A stretch of 64,000 nucleotides of DNA, taken from positions 868,001-932,000 of the forward strand of contig CBDAQR010000003.1 of the NCBI GenBank assembly GCA_965199055.1, read 5' to 3'. Numbering within the stretch: the first letter of the stretch is position 1; each line of letters starts with the position of its first letter. Below are positions 41,431-50,432 of this stretch, piece after piece. The notes beneath the pieces are model-generated. The model saw only the letters and a program-made list of their open reading frames with translations, was not told the origin of the DNA and ran no database searches. Source of the stretch: CBDAQR01 sp965199055 (GTDB taxonomy: Bacteria; Pseudomonadota; Gammaproteobacteria; Pseudomonadales; Halieaceae). A program made the position numbers and the translations under genes.

Positions 41431-42924
41431 ATGAAGTACCGGGACCTGCGCGAGTTCATCGATTTCCTCGAAGCCCGGGGCGAGCTCAAGCGCATTACCA
41501 CCCCGGTCGACCCCAACCTGGAAATGACCGAGATCTGCGACCGCACCCTGCGTGCGGGCGGCCCGGCATTGCTGTTCGAAAACCCTGTTGGTCACAACAC
41601 GCCGGTGCTGGCCAACCTGTTCGGCACCGAACAACGGGTCGCACTGGGCATGGGCCAGGACAACCTGAGCGCCTTGCGCGAAGTCGGTGAGATCCTGGCC
41701 TATCTGCGCCAACCCGATCCACCCAAGGGCTTGAAAGACGCCTGGGAGAAAATGCCGGTATTGAAGCAAGTGCTCAATATGGGTCCCAAGCTGGTTAAAA
41801 ACGCTCCCTGCCAATTCCATGTTAAGCAAGGTGACGAGGTTGACTTGTCGCAACTGCCCATCCAGACCTGCTGGCCTGGCGATGCAGGCCCGCTCATCAC
41901 CTGGCCACTGGTAATTACCCGCGGACCGGAAAAAGAGCGCCAGAATCTCGGCATTTATCGCATGCAGGTCATCGGCAAGAACAAGCTGATTATGCGCTGG
42001 CTATCGCATCGCGGCGGCGCGCTGGATTACCGCGACTGGCAACTGAAGCACCCGGGCGAACGCTACCCGGTGGCAGCCGCACTGGGCGCCGACCCGGCCA
42101 CTACCCTGGGGGCGGTCACGCCGGTACCAGACACGCTGTCTGAGTACGCCTTCGCCGGCTTACTTCGCGGTGATAAGACTGAACTGGTGCAGTGCTACAG
42201 CGATGTGTGCAAGAACCACGATTTACAGGTACCCGCCACCGCAGAATACATCTTAGAGGGTTACCTGGAACCCGGCGAAATGGCCGATGAGGGCCCCTTC
42301 GGCGATCACACCGGCTATTACAACGAGGTGGAGCGCTTCCCGGTATTTACCGTAGAGACCATCACCCATCGGGAGAACCCGATTTATCACAGCACCTACA
42401 CAGGGCGCCCACCGGATGAACCCGCGGTACTGGGCCTGGCCCTCAACGAGGTGTTCATTCCAATCCTGCGCAAGCAGTTCCCTGAAATCGTGGACTTCTA
42501 CCTGCCGCCCGAGGGGTGCTCCTATCGTATGGCCGTAATCACCATGCGCAAGGAATACCCGGGGCATGCCAAGCGGGTGATGCTGGGCGCCTGGTCTTTC
42601 CTGCGCCAGTTTATGTACACCAAGTTTGTTATCGTTACCGATGACGACGTGAACGCGCGCGACTGGAAGGATGTGATCTGGGCTATGACCACGCGTATGG
42701 ATCCGCAGCGCGACTCCGTGTTTATCGACAATACCCCCATCGACTATCTCGACTTTGCCTCGCCAGTTTCAGGGCTCGGCTCCAAGGTAGGCTTCGACGC
42801 CACCAATAAATGGCCAGGGGAGACCGATCGAGAATGGGGCAAGCCAATTGAGATGGACACAGCGGTGAAGGATCGAATCGACGAGATCTGGTCTGAGCTG
42901 GGCATTCTCGACAACCAGCAGTGA
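41431..42924 (+). CDS. ubiD: 4-hydroxy-3-polyprenylbenzoate decarboxylase UbiD
   Basis: Prenylated-FMN-dependent decarboxylase of ubiquinone synthesis; it needs the UbiX cofactor maker. 497 residues. MKYRDLREFIDFLEARGELKR at the start and the E-R-E active-site region (ILEGYLEPGEMADEGPFGDHTGYY) are characteristic. Starts 15 bases after rho, the usual gammaproteobacterial neighbour. Confidence 0.96.
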   Translation: MKYRDLREFIDFLEARGELKRITTPVDPNLEMTEICDRTLRAGGPALLFENPVGHNTPVLANLFGTEQRVALGMGQDNLSALREVGEILAYLRQPDPPKGLKDAWEKMPVLKQVLNMGPKLVKNAPCQFHVKQGDEVDLSQLPIQTCWPGDAGPLITWPLVITRGPEKERQNLGIYRMQVIGKNKLIMRWLSHRGGALDYRDWQLKHPGERYPVAAALGADPATTLGAVTPVPDTLSEYAFAGLLRGDKTELVQCYSDVCKNHDLQVPATAEYILEGYLEPGEMADEGPFGDHTGYYNEVERFPVFTVETITHRENPIYHSTYTGRPPDEPAVLGLALNEVFIPILRKQFPEIVDFYLPPEGCSYRMAVITMRKEYPGHAKRVMLGAWSFLRQFMYTKFVIVTDDDVNARDWKDVIWAMTTRMDPQRDSVFIDNTPIDYLDFASPVSGLGSKVGFDATNKWPGETDREWGKPIEMDTAVKDRIDEIWSELGILDNQQ

Positions 42925-43002
42925 GACCCTCACTTTCCCGGTAGACCACAGCACCCTCAGTGCTGGTAGACTATGCGTTAAAGCTTCCACGGATACCGAG
43001 CC

Positions 43003-44613
43003 ATGCGCCGCATAAACCTCTATATCACCGCTGTACTGGTGGTCCTGCTGGTCATCTACCTCGCCCTCTTCGACACATTGGCCAAGCCGATTTTCGAATC
43101 CCAGGCCAGCGAGGAATACGGTGCAGAAGTCAGTGTGGAGTCACTGTCGATGTCGCCCTTTCTGGGCAAGGTTACGCTCAACGGCCTGCAGGTGGCTGAC
43201 CGCCGCAACGCCATGCGCAACCTGGTCGAGGCCGACCGCGCCTACATCGATATCGATATGATCAAGCTGGCATCCAACATCATCGAGGTGGATGACCTCG
43301 AGGTCGACGGCCTGGTCATGCTGAACCGGCGCGATACACCCGCAGAAATATTACGGCCACTGTTGCCGGAAAACAGTGACATCGCCAACGCGGGCCTGCC
43401 AAGCTTTGAGATACCGGACGCCGACGCATTGATCGAACGCCAGCGGGACAAACTGCTGGCCGATATCGACGGACTCAAAGCGGGTTTCCAGGGCACAGAA
43501 GACAAGTGGCGCAAGAAGATGGCTGAGCTGCCCAGCCAGGAAGACCTAAACCAGTACAAGCAGCGGATTCGTGCCCTGAAGGACAAACGCGGGCTGGAGG
43601 CGGTACAAGCCGCCGTTGAACTGCAGGCAATCTATGCCGATGTGAACAATGATCTGAGAGACCTGCAAAATCTGCGACAGGAATTTCGCGGTGATCTCGA
43701 GGACATGCGACTGCAACTGGATGAGGCTGCCGCCCTCGCCGACAAACACACCAATGATCTGATCGACTCGCTCGGGCTGAGTAGCGGCGAATGGGCACAG
43801 CTCGGTAACCGGCTGTTACGCGGCGACCTGTCTGGCCTGACCCAGCAGGTATTGGCGCCGCTTGCCTATAACGCCAGTGGCGAGGTCAACGCAGGCGACA
43901 ACATGCCCGTATTTATACGTGAGGCGACGATCAATGGTCCTATACTGGCTGCAGCCGCGGGCTTTTCCGCCGATGGGCGACTGGAGAATTTTGCCTGGCC
44001 ACTGGAACTGGCAGACCTACCCGCGATACTGAAGATCGAAGGCACTAGTCTGGATGGCGGCAGCATGCTGATCGACGCAGTGGTGGACCATCGCGGTGCG
44101 CCTGCTGATGTGTTCAAGGTCGCGGTAGAAAACCTGTCACTGCGCAATATGAAACTGCGCGGCTCCGAGCAACTGGCGATCGAGGTAGACCAGACACTGG
44201 CAAATATTCAAGGGCAGTTGAGCCTGAACGGCGATGCGCTGGACGGCAAGTTTACTCAGCACTTCACGCAATCACTCTTTAACACGCAGCTGGCGGACAA
44301 TGCCGGCGACGCGGCGCGGCTAATTTCAACGGTTTTAAACAACAGCACCGAGTTCATGATGCAGATCGGTTTTGGCGGCACCTTGATGTCTCCAGAGCTG
44401 AGCTTTAAAGCCGACATGGACGACCTGATTATGGAGACGCTGGAGCAGGCCATTGGTGAACAGGTACAACTGCTCACAGCAGACGTGCAGAATGAGATTA
44501 GTGATCAGATCGGCCCGGAGATCAAAGCTGCCCGCGAACAGTTTGCCTCACTTGAACAACTGCAAGCGCAGTTGCAGACGAGCCTACAGGGGCTGTCAGG
44601 GGTGCAGAACTAG
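43003..44613 (+). CDS. TIGR03545 family (AsmA-like) protein
   Basis: 536 residues. One N-terminal membrane helix (LYITAVLVVLLVIYLALF), then a beta-rich AsmA/YdbH-like beginning (SVESLSMSPFLGKVTLNGLQVAD), a coiled middle (about residues 165-260), and a beta-rich C-terminal half. Probably a periplasmic envelope protein of unknown role. Convergent with hemY, with a 4-base overlap of their ends. Confidence 0.8.
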   Translation: MRRINLYITAVLVVLLVIYLALFDTLAKPIFESQASEEYGAEVSVESLSMSPFLGKVTLNGLQVADRRNAMRNLVEADRAYIDIDMIKLASNIIEVDDLEVDGLVMLNRRDTPAEILRPLLPENSDIANAGLPSFEIPDADALIERQRDKLLADIDGLKAGFQGTEDKWRKKMAELPSQEDLNQYKQRIRALKDKRGLEAVQAAVELQAIYADVNNDLRDLQNLRQEFRGDLEDMRLQLDEAAALADKHTNDLIDSLGLSSGEWAQLGNRLLRGDLSGLTQQVLAPLAYNASGEVNAGDNMPVFIREATINGPILAAAAGFSADGRLENFAWPLELADLPAILKIEGTSLDGGSMLIDAVVDHRGAPADVFKVAVENLSLRNMKLRGSEQLAIEVDQTLANIQGQLSLNGDALDGKFTQHFTQSLFNTQLADNAGDAARLISTVLNNSTEFMMQIGFGGTLMSPELSFKADMDDLIMETLEQAIGEQVQLLTADVQNEISDQIGPEIKAAREQFASLEQLQAQLQTSLQGLSGVQN

Positions 44614-45614
44614 CGGAAGTTACCTGACTGGTTTTTTTTTGGTAGCGGCAGATCCGGCAAGTTGTTCTCGCGAAGCATCAGACCTTCCCGATAATACTGG
44701 GCACTCTTCTCACGCTCACCCAGGCTGAATAGCAGGCGAGCCAACTCAGCGCAGGCCTCCGCACTCGGTTGCAGGCGATGACTGGATTCAAAGTAATCCC
44801 GCGCCTTGCCCCACAGGTCATTGCGCAGTGACAATCGGCCCAGGCAGAGCATCAGACTGGCGTCTTCCTGATGGTTCGCGAGCCACTTTTCAGCCTGCTT
44901 TAGTCGGCGAGCGGGATCACGCCCCCGGATACGGCCATACTGCGCCACCAGGCGGCCATCCCACTCACGCTTAATCGCGCGGGTTAACAGTTTTTCTGCT
45001 TCCAGATCATCTCCGCTCGCGATCAACAATTTGCCGTAGTGTTCTACCAGCGCGGCATCTTTGCGCTGCTCCCCGGGTAAACCGGCCCAGGCCTGCTTCA
45101 ACTGGTCATCAGCGGCAGCATCCAGAGTACCCGTCCAGGTGTCATATTCGAGCTGTTGTTGTTCATCGGCATCCAGCACGCGGCGCTTGCGCAACCAGGG
45201 CAGCAACTTCACCAGGGCCGGCCAGTCGTGCAGGCCACGGTGTGCCCTCGCCAGCAAGCGTAATTCCTGTACGTTCAATTTGCCTGGGCCCTGCTGGCTG
45301 AGAGTATCTGCGACTTCAATATACCCGCCATCGGCCAATTTCATTTCGAGCTGCACCAGCTCGCGACTATAAGCTTTCACGCTGAGCCAGCCCTGTACCG
45401 CACTGCGTGTTGCCATGAGGCTGATCAGGAAACGCCAGGTGAGAAACATCAGTACATTCACCAGCACCAATAGAATAAGGCCCACCCACAGGCTCGTCTC
45501 GATAGTGGTGAGGCCATAGGAGATCAGGACGTACCCCGGATCAGTTTCGAGTAACGCTACTAGACCCACGCCGGCCAGCAGCGTAATCAGCATCCAGATG
45601 AATGCACCGCGCAT
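44610..45614 (-). CDS. hemY: HemY-like tetratricopeptide protein of the heme operon
   Basis: 334 residues. Two N-terminal membrane helices (LITLLAGVGLVALLE, WVGLILLVLVNVLMFLTWRF), then helical TPR repeats (KLNVQELRLLARAHRGLHDW, SLMLCLGRLSLRNDLWGKARDYFE). Enterobacterial HemY (about 400 residues) occurs in hemCDXY operons; its role in heme trafficking or cell envelope is unclear. It is shorter than that protein at the C-terminus, which ends at a run of nine A (44632-44640 on the complement), a place where frame changes could occur. It is not protoporphyrinogen oxidase HemY of Gram-positives. Confidence 0.85.
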   Translation of the reverse strand: MRGAFIWMLITLLAGVGLVALLETDPGYVLISYGLTTIETSLWVGLILLVLVNVLMFLTWRFLISLMATRSAVQGWLSVKAYSRELVQLEMKLADGGYIEVADTLSQQGPGKLNVQELRLLARAHRGLHDWPALVKLLPWLRKRRVLDADEQQQLEYDTWTGTLDAAADDQLKQAWAGLPGEQRKDAALVEHYGKLLIASGDDLEAEKLLTRAIKREWDGRLVAQYGRIRGRDPARRLKQAEKWLANHQEDASLMLCLGRLSLRNDLWGKARDYFESSHRLQPSAEACAELARLLFSLGEREKSAQYYREGLMLRENNLPDLPLPKKNQSGNFR

Positions 45615-46810
45615 CAGCTATCACCCGCCGCATCGGCGTGACGCAGATTGATGGCTGTCTTCACTGCTGCCAACGAGTCATTGATGTCCGGATAGTCTCG
45701 AGTAATTTCCAGCTGCGCCAATTCGCCCAATTCGGTATCGAGCGCCGCCACCGCGGCTTCGTTAAACGCAAAAAATTCGCCCACCCAGCGACGACAGGCC
45801 ATGATGCTCTGCTGATAGAGCAATTGATTGCCAGATAGCAGGGCCGTCTGCGTCTGCTCCAGCAGCATTCTCAGATTCTGGCGAACGAGTCGCTCCCATT
45901 GCGGATCCATCAAAGGCTCATAGGCTGCATCTCGGCGGCGAATAATAATGTAACTCGACAGCTTGTTCGCCGCGGCGCGCAGGCCGTGTTCCAGCTTTTG
46001 ATTCCAACTGGCGTCCGCGGGAGCCGGCTGGGCTTCGGCTACTGGTTGCGGCAACTGGAACAGCAGTAACCGATCTACCTCACCTGCCAGCGCTCGAATG
46101 CGCAACCAGGTGCCCTCCACGTCCACTTGCCCGACACCCCTCAGCGCTGCTATATCCTGGGCAAAGGCAGCTCTAACGGGTAACAAGTCAGCATCATCCA
46201 ATTCCAGCAAGATCGCGTCAGCACTAGATAAGAGGGCCAGCGCAGATTCCACATCACCCGCCATCAACAAACGCTGGTGAGCAAGTCGCACCAGGTATTC
46301 GGCCTCGGCCAGAGACCAGTCAGAACGGTCGGTGCTGCGCAGCTCGAGTAGCTGACGACGTTGGTTCTGCAGTGCCGACTGCAGCACCTGGATTTGTTCC
46401 TGTTGCCGCTGCTGCAAGCCTTGCAGCTGCGATTCGAGATTGCGTTGGGTGGTCGACTCCAAGCTTTGTAACTCGCTCTTCAGGAGTTCGCCGGTGCGGC
46501 GCGCCATCTGCAGCGCTTCCTGCGCTTCCCCGGCCTCTTGCTCTGCAACAATCTGGCTTTGCTGATAAAGCCAACCGGAGGCCGCCAGCGCTGCCAGCGA
46601 TACGAGGAGTGCGAACCACGCCACCAGCCCACCGGAACGTTTCACAGGTGCAGATTGAGGCACCGCCACCGCGGGTTCAGGCTTCGTCTCGGCTGGCGCC
46701 GGCTTGGTCACGTTCGCGGGTGGCGGCGTATTCTGCGCCGTTTGTGTAGTATCTTCGGCGCTCTTTGTGTCACCCGCTTCCGCTTCAGGCTTCTTTTCTT
46801 CTTCTGTCAC
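45614..46810 (-). CDS. hemX: HemX-like membrane protein of the heme operon
   Basis: 398 residues, annotated historically as uroporphyrinogen-III C-methyltransferase although it lacks the SAM-methylase motifs. A low-complexity N-terminus rich in Ala, Pro, Glu and Thr (about 55 residues) is followed by one helix (GGLVAWFALLVSLAALAASGWLY), a long coiled region (ETTQRNLESQLQGLQQRQQEQI and around) and a helical periplasmic domain. Directly adjoining hemY. Confidence 0.87.
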   Translation of the reverse strand: MTEEEKKPEAEAGDTKSAEDTTQTAQNTPPPANVTKPAPAETKPEPAVAVPQSAPVKRSGGLVAWFALLVSLAALAASGWLYQQSQIVAEQEAGEAQEALQMARRTGELLKSELQSLESTTQRNLESQLQGLQQRQQEQIQVLQSALQNQRRQLLELRSTDRSDWSLAEAEYLVRLAHQRLLMAGDVESALALLSSADAILLELDDADLLPVRAAFAQDIAALRGVGQVDVEGTWLRIRALAGEVDRLLLFQLPQPVAEAQPAPADASWNQKLEHGLRAAANKLSSYIIIRRRDAAYEPLMDPQWERLVRQNLRMLLEQTQTALLSGNQLLYQQSIMACRRWVGEFFAFNEAAVAALDTELGELAQLEITRDYPDINDSLAAVKTAINLRHADAAGDS

Positions 46811-47580
46811 TCTTTCCCCCAGGACGCCCGCGACTTGCTCAGCGCCACCAGCATGCTCTGATCGCTGGCATTGTCGGCTTCGATAATGTGTTGAAACCCC
46901 CTGTCACGCGCCAGGTCTGCAACCCGCGGTCCAGGCACAACCACAGGCAGTGCGAAAACGGCCGGGCGCTCGTCTTCACGAAGCAATGACACCATATTGT
47001 CGAGACCTTCGCCACTACTGAGCATTATCGCCTGACACCCATTCGCCTGAATCAGTGCTATGAATTCCCCCGCCCCCATATCTGGAGCACTGCGCCGATA
47101 GGACGCTAGTTCTTCCACCTGCGCTCCACGCCTTAAGAGCTCTTCGCGCAGGCGCGTCCTGCCGCACTCACCGCGGGCGATGACCACGCGCTCACCCTCA
47201 ACCTGCGAAAGCGATGGTAGCTTTAAAAGGCCTTCACTGCTCATATCACTTTCTGGAAAGCTTGCCTTCACCCCGTACTCTCCGAGCAATTCAGCACTGG
47301 CAGGACCAACCGCATAAACACTCAGGGAATCTGGCAATGCGGGCCACACGGGCGCTATCCAATCCATCGCACAACGCACCGCATTGGCGCTGACAAAAAT
47401 AAGATGCTGAACCTGGTCTAACTCTCGTATCAGCGCTACCTGTTCTGGATTGGAAACAGAAAATGCTTCGATGATCATCATCGGGCAGCTGACGGGGGCG
47501 AAACCCGCTTCTCGCAGCAGCTGGCCGAGTTTTTCAGCCTGACCCTCGGGTCGCGTTACCAATATCGGTATTTCAGCCAT
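46807..47580 (-). CDS. hemD: Uroporphyrinogen-III synthase
   Basis: Cyclises hydroxymethylbilane to uroporphyrinogen III. About 257 residues from ATG 47580 (MAEIPILVTRPEGQAEKLG); a start nine codons earlier overlaps hemC more deeply and is not needed. VTRPEGQ and the HLIFVSANAV and YRRSAPD segments match the loosely conserved family. Overlaps hemX by 4 bases and hemC by 8. Confidence 0.92.
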   Translation of the reverse strand: MAEIPILVTRPEGQAEKLGQLLREAGFAPVSCPMMIIEAFSVSNPEQVALIRELDQVQHLIFVSANAVRCAMDWIAPVWPALPDSLSVYAVGPASAELLGEYGVKASFPESDMSSEGLLKLPSLSQVEGERVVIARGECGRTRLREELLRRGAQVEELASYRRSAPDMGAGEFIALIQANGCQAIMLSSGEGLDNMVSLLREDERPAVFALPVVVPGPRVADLARDRGFQHIIEADNASDQSMLVALSKSRASWGKE

Positions 47581-48499
47581 ACACGGCGGCCAGGATCGCG
47601 GCCGCACCCTGGGCCAGCAAGTCTTCTGCTACTGTCACACCCAGACTCTCGGGATCCTCGTCGCTACCCCTGGCTTCGGCGCGCAGAATTTCACTGCCAT
47701 CGCTGTGACCTACCAAGCCACGCAAGAAGAGATCGGCATCACCGCTGTATTCTGCAAAACATGCGATAGGTACCTGGCAGCCACCCTCCAGTTTCTGATT
47801 CATAGCCCGTTCCGCCCGCACGCAACGCGCGGTTCGTTCATCCTGCAGCGGTGCTATTAGCGCTGCAATCTCCGGGTCGTTATCACGCAACTCAATGCCC
47901 ACGGCGCCCTGGCCTCCCGCCGGCAGGGATTGCTCCAGCGGCAGACGCTCTCGAATGCGCTCAGCAAAATCCAGGCGGATCAGGCCAGCACTCGCCAACA
48001 ATATCGCATCGTATTGTCCCTCATCGAGCTTACGCAGGCGGGTATTCACGTTTCCGCGCAGAAAATCCACCTTCAGGTCAGGACGCTGCGCACGCAGCTG
48101 ACACTCGCGGCGCAGGCTGGACGTACCCACCACGCTACCAGCCGGCAAGTCGGCAAGGCTTGCGTAGCGATTGCTCACAAACGCATCCGTAGGGTCTTCC
48201 CGCGGGCAGATCACGCCCAGGCACAAGCCCTCGGGAAAATCCATCGGCACATCCTTCATGGAGTGCACGGCAATATCTGCTTCTCCTGCAAGCATGGCCG
48301 CCTCAAGCTCCTTAACAAACAGGCCTTTGCCGCCGAGTTTGGACAAGGGGCTGTCGAGAAGCTGATCGCCGCGAGAGGTCATCGGAACCAACTCCACCGC
48401 CAGCTCGGGGTGGTGGGTTTCCAGTTGGGCCTTCACATAGTGCGCCTGCCAAAGGGCTAGTTGGCTTTCGCGGGTAGCGATTCGTATTGTGTTGGACAT
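47573..48499 (-). CDS. hemC: Hydroxymethylbilane synthase (porphobilinogen deaminase)
   Basis: Polymerises four porphobilinogens using a dipyrromethane cofactor. RIATRESQLALWQA at the N-terminus, substrate loop DIAVHSMKDVP and the cofactor-carrying Cys in KLEGGCQVPIACFAEY near residue 244. 308 residues, standard. Confidence 0.97.
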   Translation of the reverse strand: MSNTIRIATRESQLALWQAHYVKAQLETHHPELAVELVPMTSRGDQLLDSPLSKLGGKGLFVKELEAAMLAGEADIAVHSMKDVPMDFPEGLCLGVICPREDPTDAFVSNRYASLADLPAGSVVGTSSLRRECQLRAQRPDLKVDFLRGNVNTRLRKLDEGQYDAILLASAGLIRLDFAERIRERLPLEQSLPAGGQGAVGIELRDNDPEIAALIAPLQDERTARCVRAERAMNQKLEGGCQVPIACFAEYSGDADLFLRGLVGHSDGSEILRAEARGSDEDPESLGVTVAEDLLAQGAAAILAAVYG

Positions 48500-48559
48500 G
48501 GTGAGATAAGCCGGATTAGGTGCGGCCTATGATACGGCAGCGGCTTGGGAAAGTCCTCG

Positions 48560-49282
48560 TTAGCTCGCCAGCTGCGACTTGATGTCAGCCACGTGGCGGC
48601 GACTCACCTGGGGCTGGTCATCGAGTCCGTCCAGTTGCACAAGCCAACCTTCGCCCGCGTCTCTCACCAGTCCAGTGACGTGGCGACGCGCCACCAGGCA
48701 ATTGCGATGCACACGCAAGAACATACCAGTAAATTCCTGTTCCAGGTCTTTGAGTGTATCGGGGATCAGGAGGCTACCTGCAGTGTGCACCGCTCGCACA
48801 TACTTCTGCTCCGCCACAAAATAACGCACCTCACCAACGCTGATCATCTCCACGCCTTTGTGAGTTTCCGCCGTGATATGACTGCGCATGGGGCTGGCAT
48901 CATTCAAGCTGGCTACCTGCATACGGTTTAGTCGCCCTGCGCGCTCCAGCGCCTGTTCCAGTTTTTCTCCACGCACGGGTTTTAACAAGTAGGCGGCAGC
49001 CTCCTTATCTAGCGCCTCCAGTGCGTAGTCATCATAAGCCGTGCAGAAAATCACAGCCGGAGGCTGATCCAGATTTTGCAGGGCTGCGGCCACTTCCAGA
49101 CCGTCCATGCCAGGCATACGAATATCGAGCAAACACAGCTCTGGCTGCTGCGCCGCCACCATTTCCAGAGCCTGCTGGCCATGGCCGGCCTCGAGTAACT
49201 CAGCCTGAGGCCGTAAATCGGTGAGCAGGCGCATCAATCGCTCACGCGCCAGGGGTTCATCGTCGACGACCAGAATCTTCAC
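48560..49282 (-). CDS. algR: LytTR response regulator AlgR
   Basis: 240 residues. Receiver domain with the phospho-acceptor Asp in LCLLDIRMPGMDG (near residue 54) and acidic pair VVDDE; then a LytTR DNA-binding domain (VRYFVAEQKYVRAVHTAGS, RVHRNCLVARRHV). In Pseudomonas AlgR with AlgZ/FimS controls type IV pilus fimU operon and alginate; here it lies in the same algZ-algR-hemC order. Confidence 0.93.
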   Translation of the reverse strand: MKILVVDDEPLARERLMRLLTDLRPQAELLEAGHGQQALEMVAAQQPELCLLDIRMPGMDGLEVAAALQNLDQPPAVIFCTAYDDYALEALDKEAAAYLLKPVRGEKLEQALERAGRLNRMQVASLNDASPMRSHITAETHKGVEMISVGEVRYFVAEQKYVRAVHTAGSLLIPDTLKDLEQEFTGMFLRVHRNCLVARRHVTGLVRDAGEGWLVQLDGLDDQPQVSRRHVADIKSQLAS

Positions 49283-50334
49283 GCGCCAACCTCACGTCTG
49301 GGAATCTTCAGCTCAACGCGATGTGTCTCTCCGTCGGTTACCGCGTTAAAACTCGAATCATCTTCGCCGTACAGCGCAAGCAGGCGTTGCTGAATGTTAT
49401 CCAACGCCATGTGCAATCCGCCCTGTCCGCCGCGGGCTTTCGCGGGCACAGGATTACTGATGACCACGCATATGGTCTGTTCTCGCTCCACCACCTCTAT
49501 TTGAATCGTGCCACCTTCCGGCATCGCCGCCACACCGTGATATACGGCGTTTTCCACCAATGGCTGTAACAGCAGCGCCGGCATCGCGGCGGGCTTCGCC
49601 GCATCACTAACGCGCCATTCCAGCTTAAGTCGATCACCCAGGCGCACCTGCTCGATGCGCAGGTAGGTGCTACACAACTGCAGCTCATCAGCAACGGTAC
49701 TGTTGGCCTCATTCTCAACCAGGCTGGCCCGAAACAACTCGGAAAGGTCTTCCACCACTGCCTCTGCCTGTTGCGGCCGCGAGCCAATCAGGCTGGCGAT
49801 GCTATTCATTGTATTGAAAAGAAAGTGTGGGCGGATGCGGGCGCGCAGTGACTCGATGCGGGCACTCAGCTCGGCCTGTTCGCGCGCCAGCAACTGTTGC
49901 TGCATGTAAAAATAACGCAGCGCTATACCGCCGATGACCGCCGCGACCAGTTGGTTTCGAAGCAACCACCACTGATCCAAATTGGCGTAGGTCGACTCTG
50001 TGAATACGTTCATCGCCACTACACTACTGAGGAGTGTGACCAACTGAATAATCGCAAAGCTGAACGCCACGCCAAAGGCTACAGACATGTTGACCAGCAA
50101 GCGCCTGCAGGCGCAGAGGCTCGCAGCGCACAGTAGAACAATCCACTGCACGAACAGTGAGGCCATCGCAAGCGTTCCCCAGGCAAAATCGGGCAGTGCA
50201 CTGGCGCCCAATACATACACCACGACTAGCAGCTCCGCCAGCACGAACATAATGAGCACTGGCTTGGTGGCGCAAAGGTCCGGAATAAAAAATTCCGGTG
50301 GAACTGATTTGCCCTGGGCACTCGACTGGCTGAT
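49279..50334 (-). CDS. algZ: Sensor histidine kinase AlgZ/FimS (LytS-like), non-AUG start proposed
   Basis: Membrane kinase with about four hydrophobic segments and a His_kinase domain: phospho-acceptor His in RPHFLFNTMNSIASL, ATP-binding LLLQPLVENAVYHG. From a GTG at 50259 the frame gives 326 residues, but the frame is open further and encodes EFFIPDLCATKPVL, the conserved AlgZ N-terminus (FFIPDLC). No ATG, GTG or TTG lies between the in-frame stop (50338-50340) and that motif. The only near-cognate candidate with a GGGGGA site 6 bases upstream is ATC at 50334, giving 351 residues, the normal length. Overlaps algR by 4 bases. Divergent from argH. Confidence 0.8.
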   Translation of the reverse strand: MSQSSAQGKSVPPEFFIPDLCATKPVLIMFVLAELLVVVYVLGASALPDFAWGTLAMASLFVQWIVLLCAASLCACRRLLVNMSVAFGVAFSFAIIQLVTLLSSVVAMNVFTESTYANLDQWWLLRNQLVAAVIGGIALRYFYMQQQLLAREQAELSARIESLRARIRPHFLFNTMNSIASLIGSRPQQAEAVVEDLSELFRASLVENEANSTVADELQLCSTYLRIEQVRLGDRLKLEWRVSDAAKPAAMPALLLQPLVENAVYHGVAAMPEGGTIQIEVVEREQTICVVISNPVPAKARGGQGGLHMALDNIQQRLLALYGEDDSSFNAVTDGETHRVELKIPRREVGA

Positions 50335-50432
50335 TTTTTATCCCCCGGGATAAGGTCTTAATGCTGTTATACTTGCTTCCTTCATTTTTTCCAATAAGCC
50401 CGGGGATAGAGCCTGGCAATGAGTGCGCCGGT

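Noticed and set aside
40540..41853. A 437-codon open frame on the minus strand, antisense to rho and ubiD
   Set aside because: It lies wholly opposite two highly conserved genes; its residues are typical of the complement of high-GC codons and show no family. Similar long shadows occur opposite the TonB receptor (5156-5971), lysA/dapF (53659-54717) and amtB (58948-59922).
44630..44642. Poly-T tract as a terminator of the TIGR03545 gene
   Set aside because: There is no stem directly before it; it encodes Lys-Lys-Asn near the end of hemY on the other strand.
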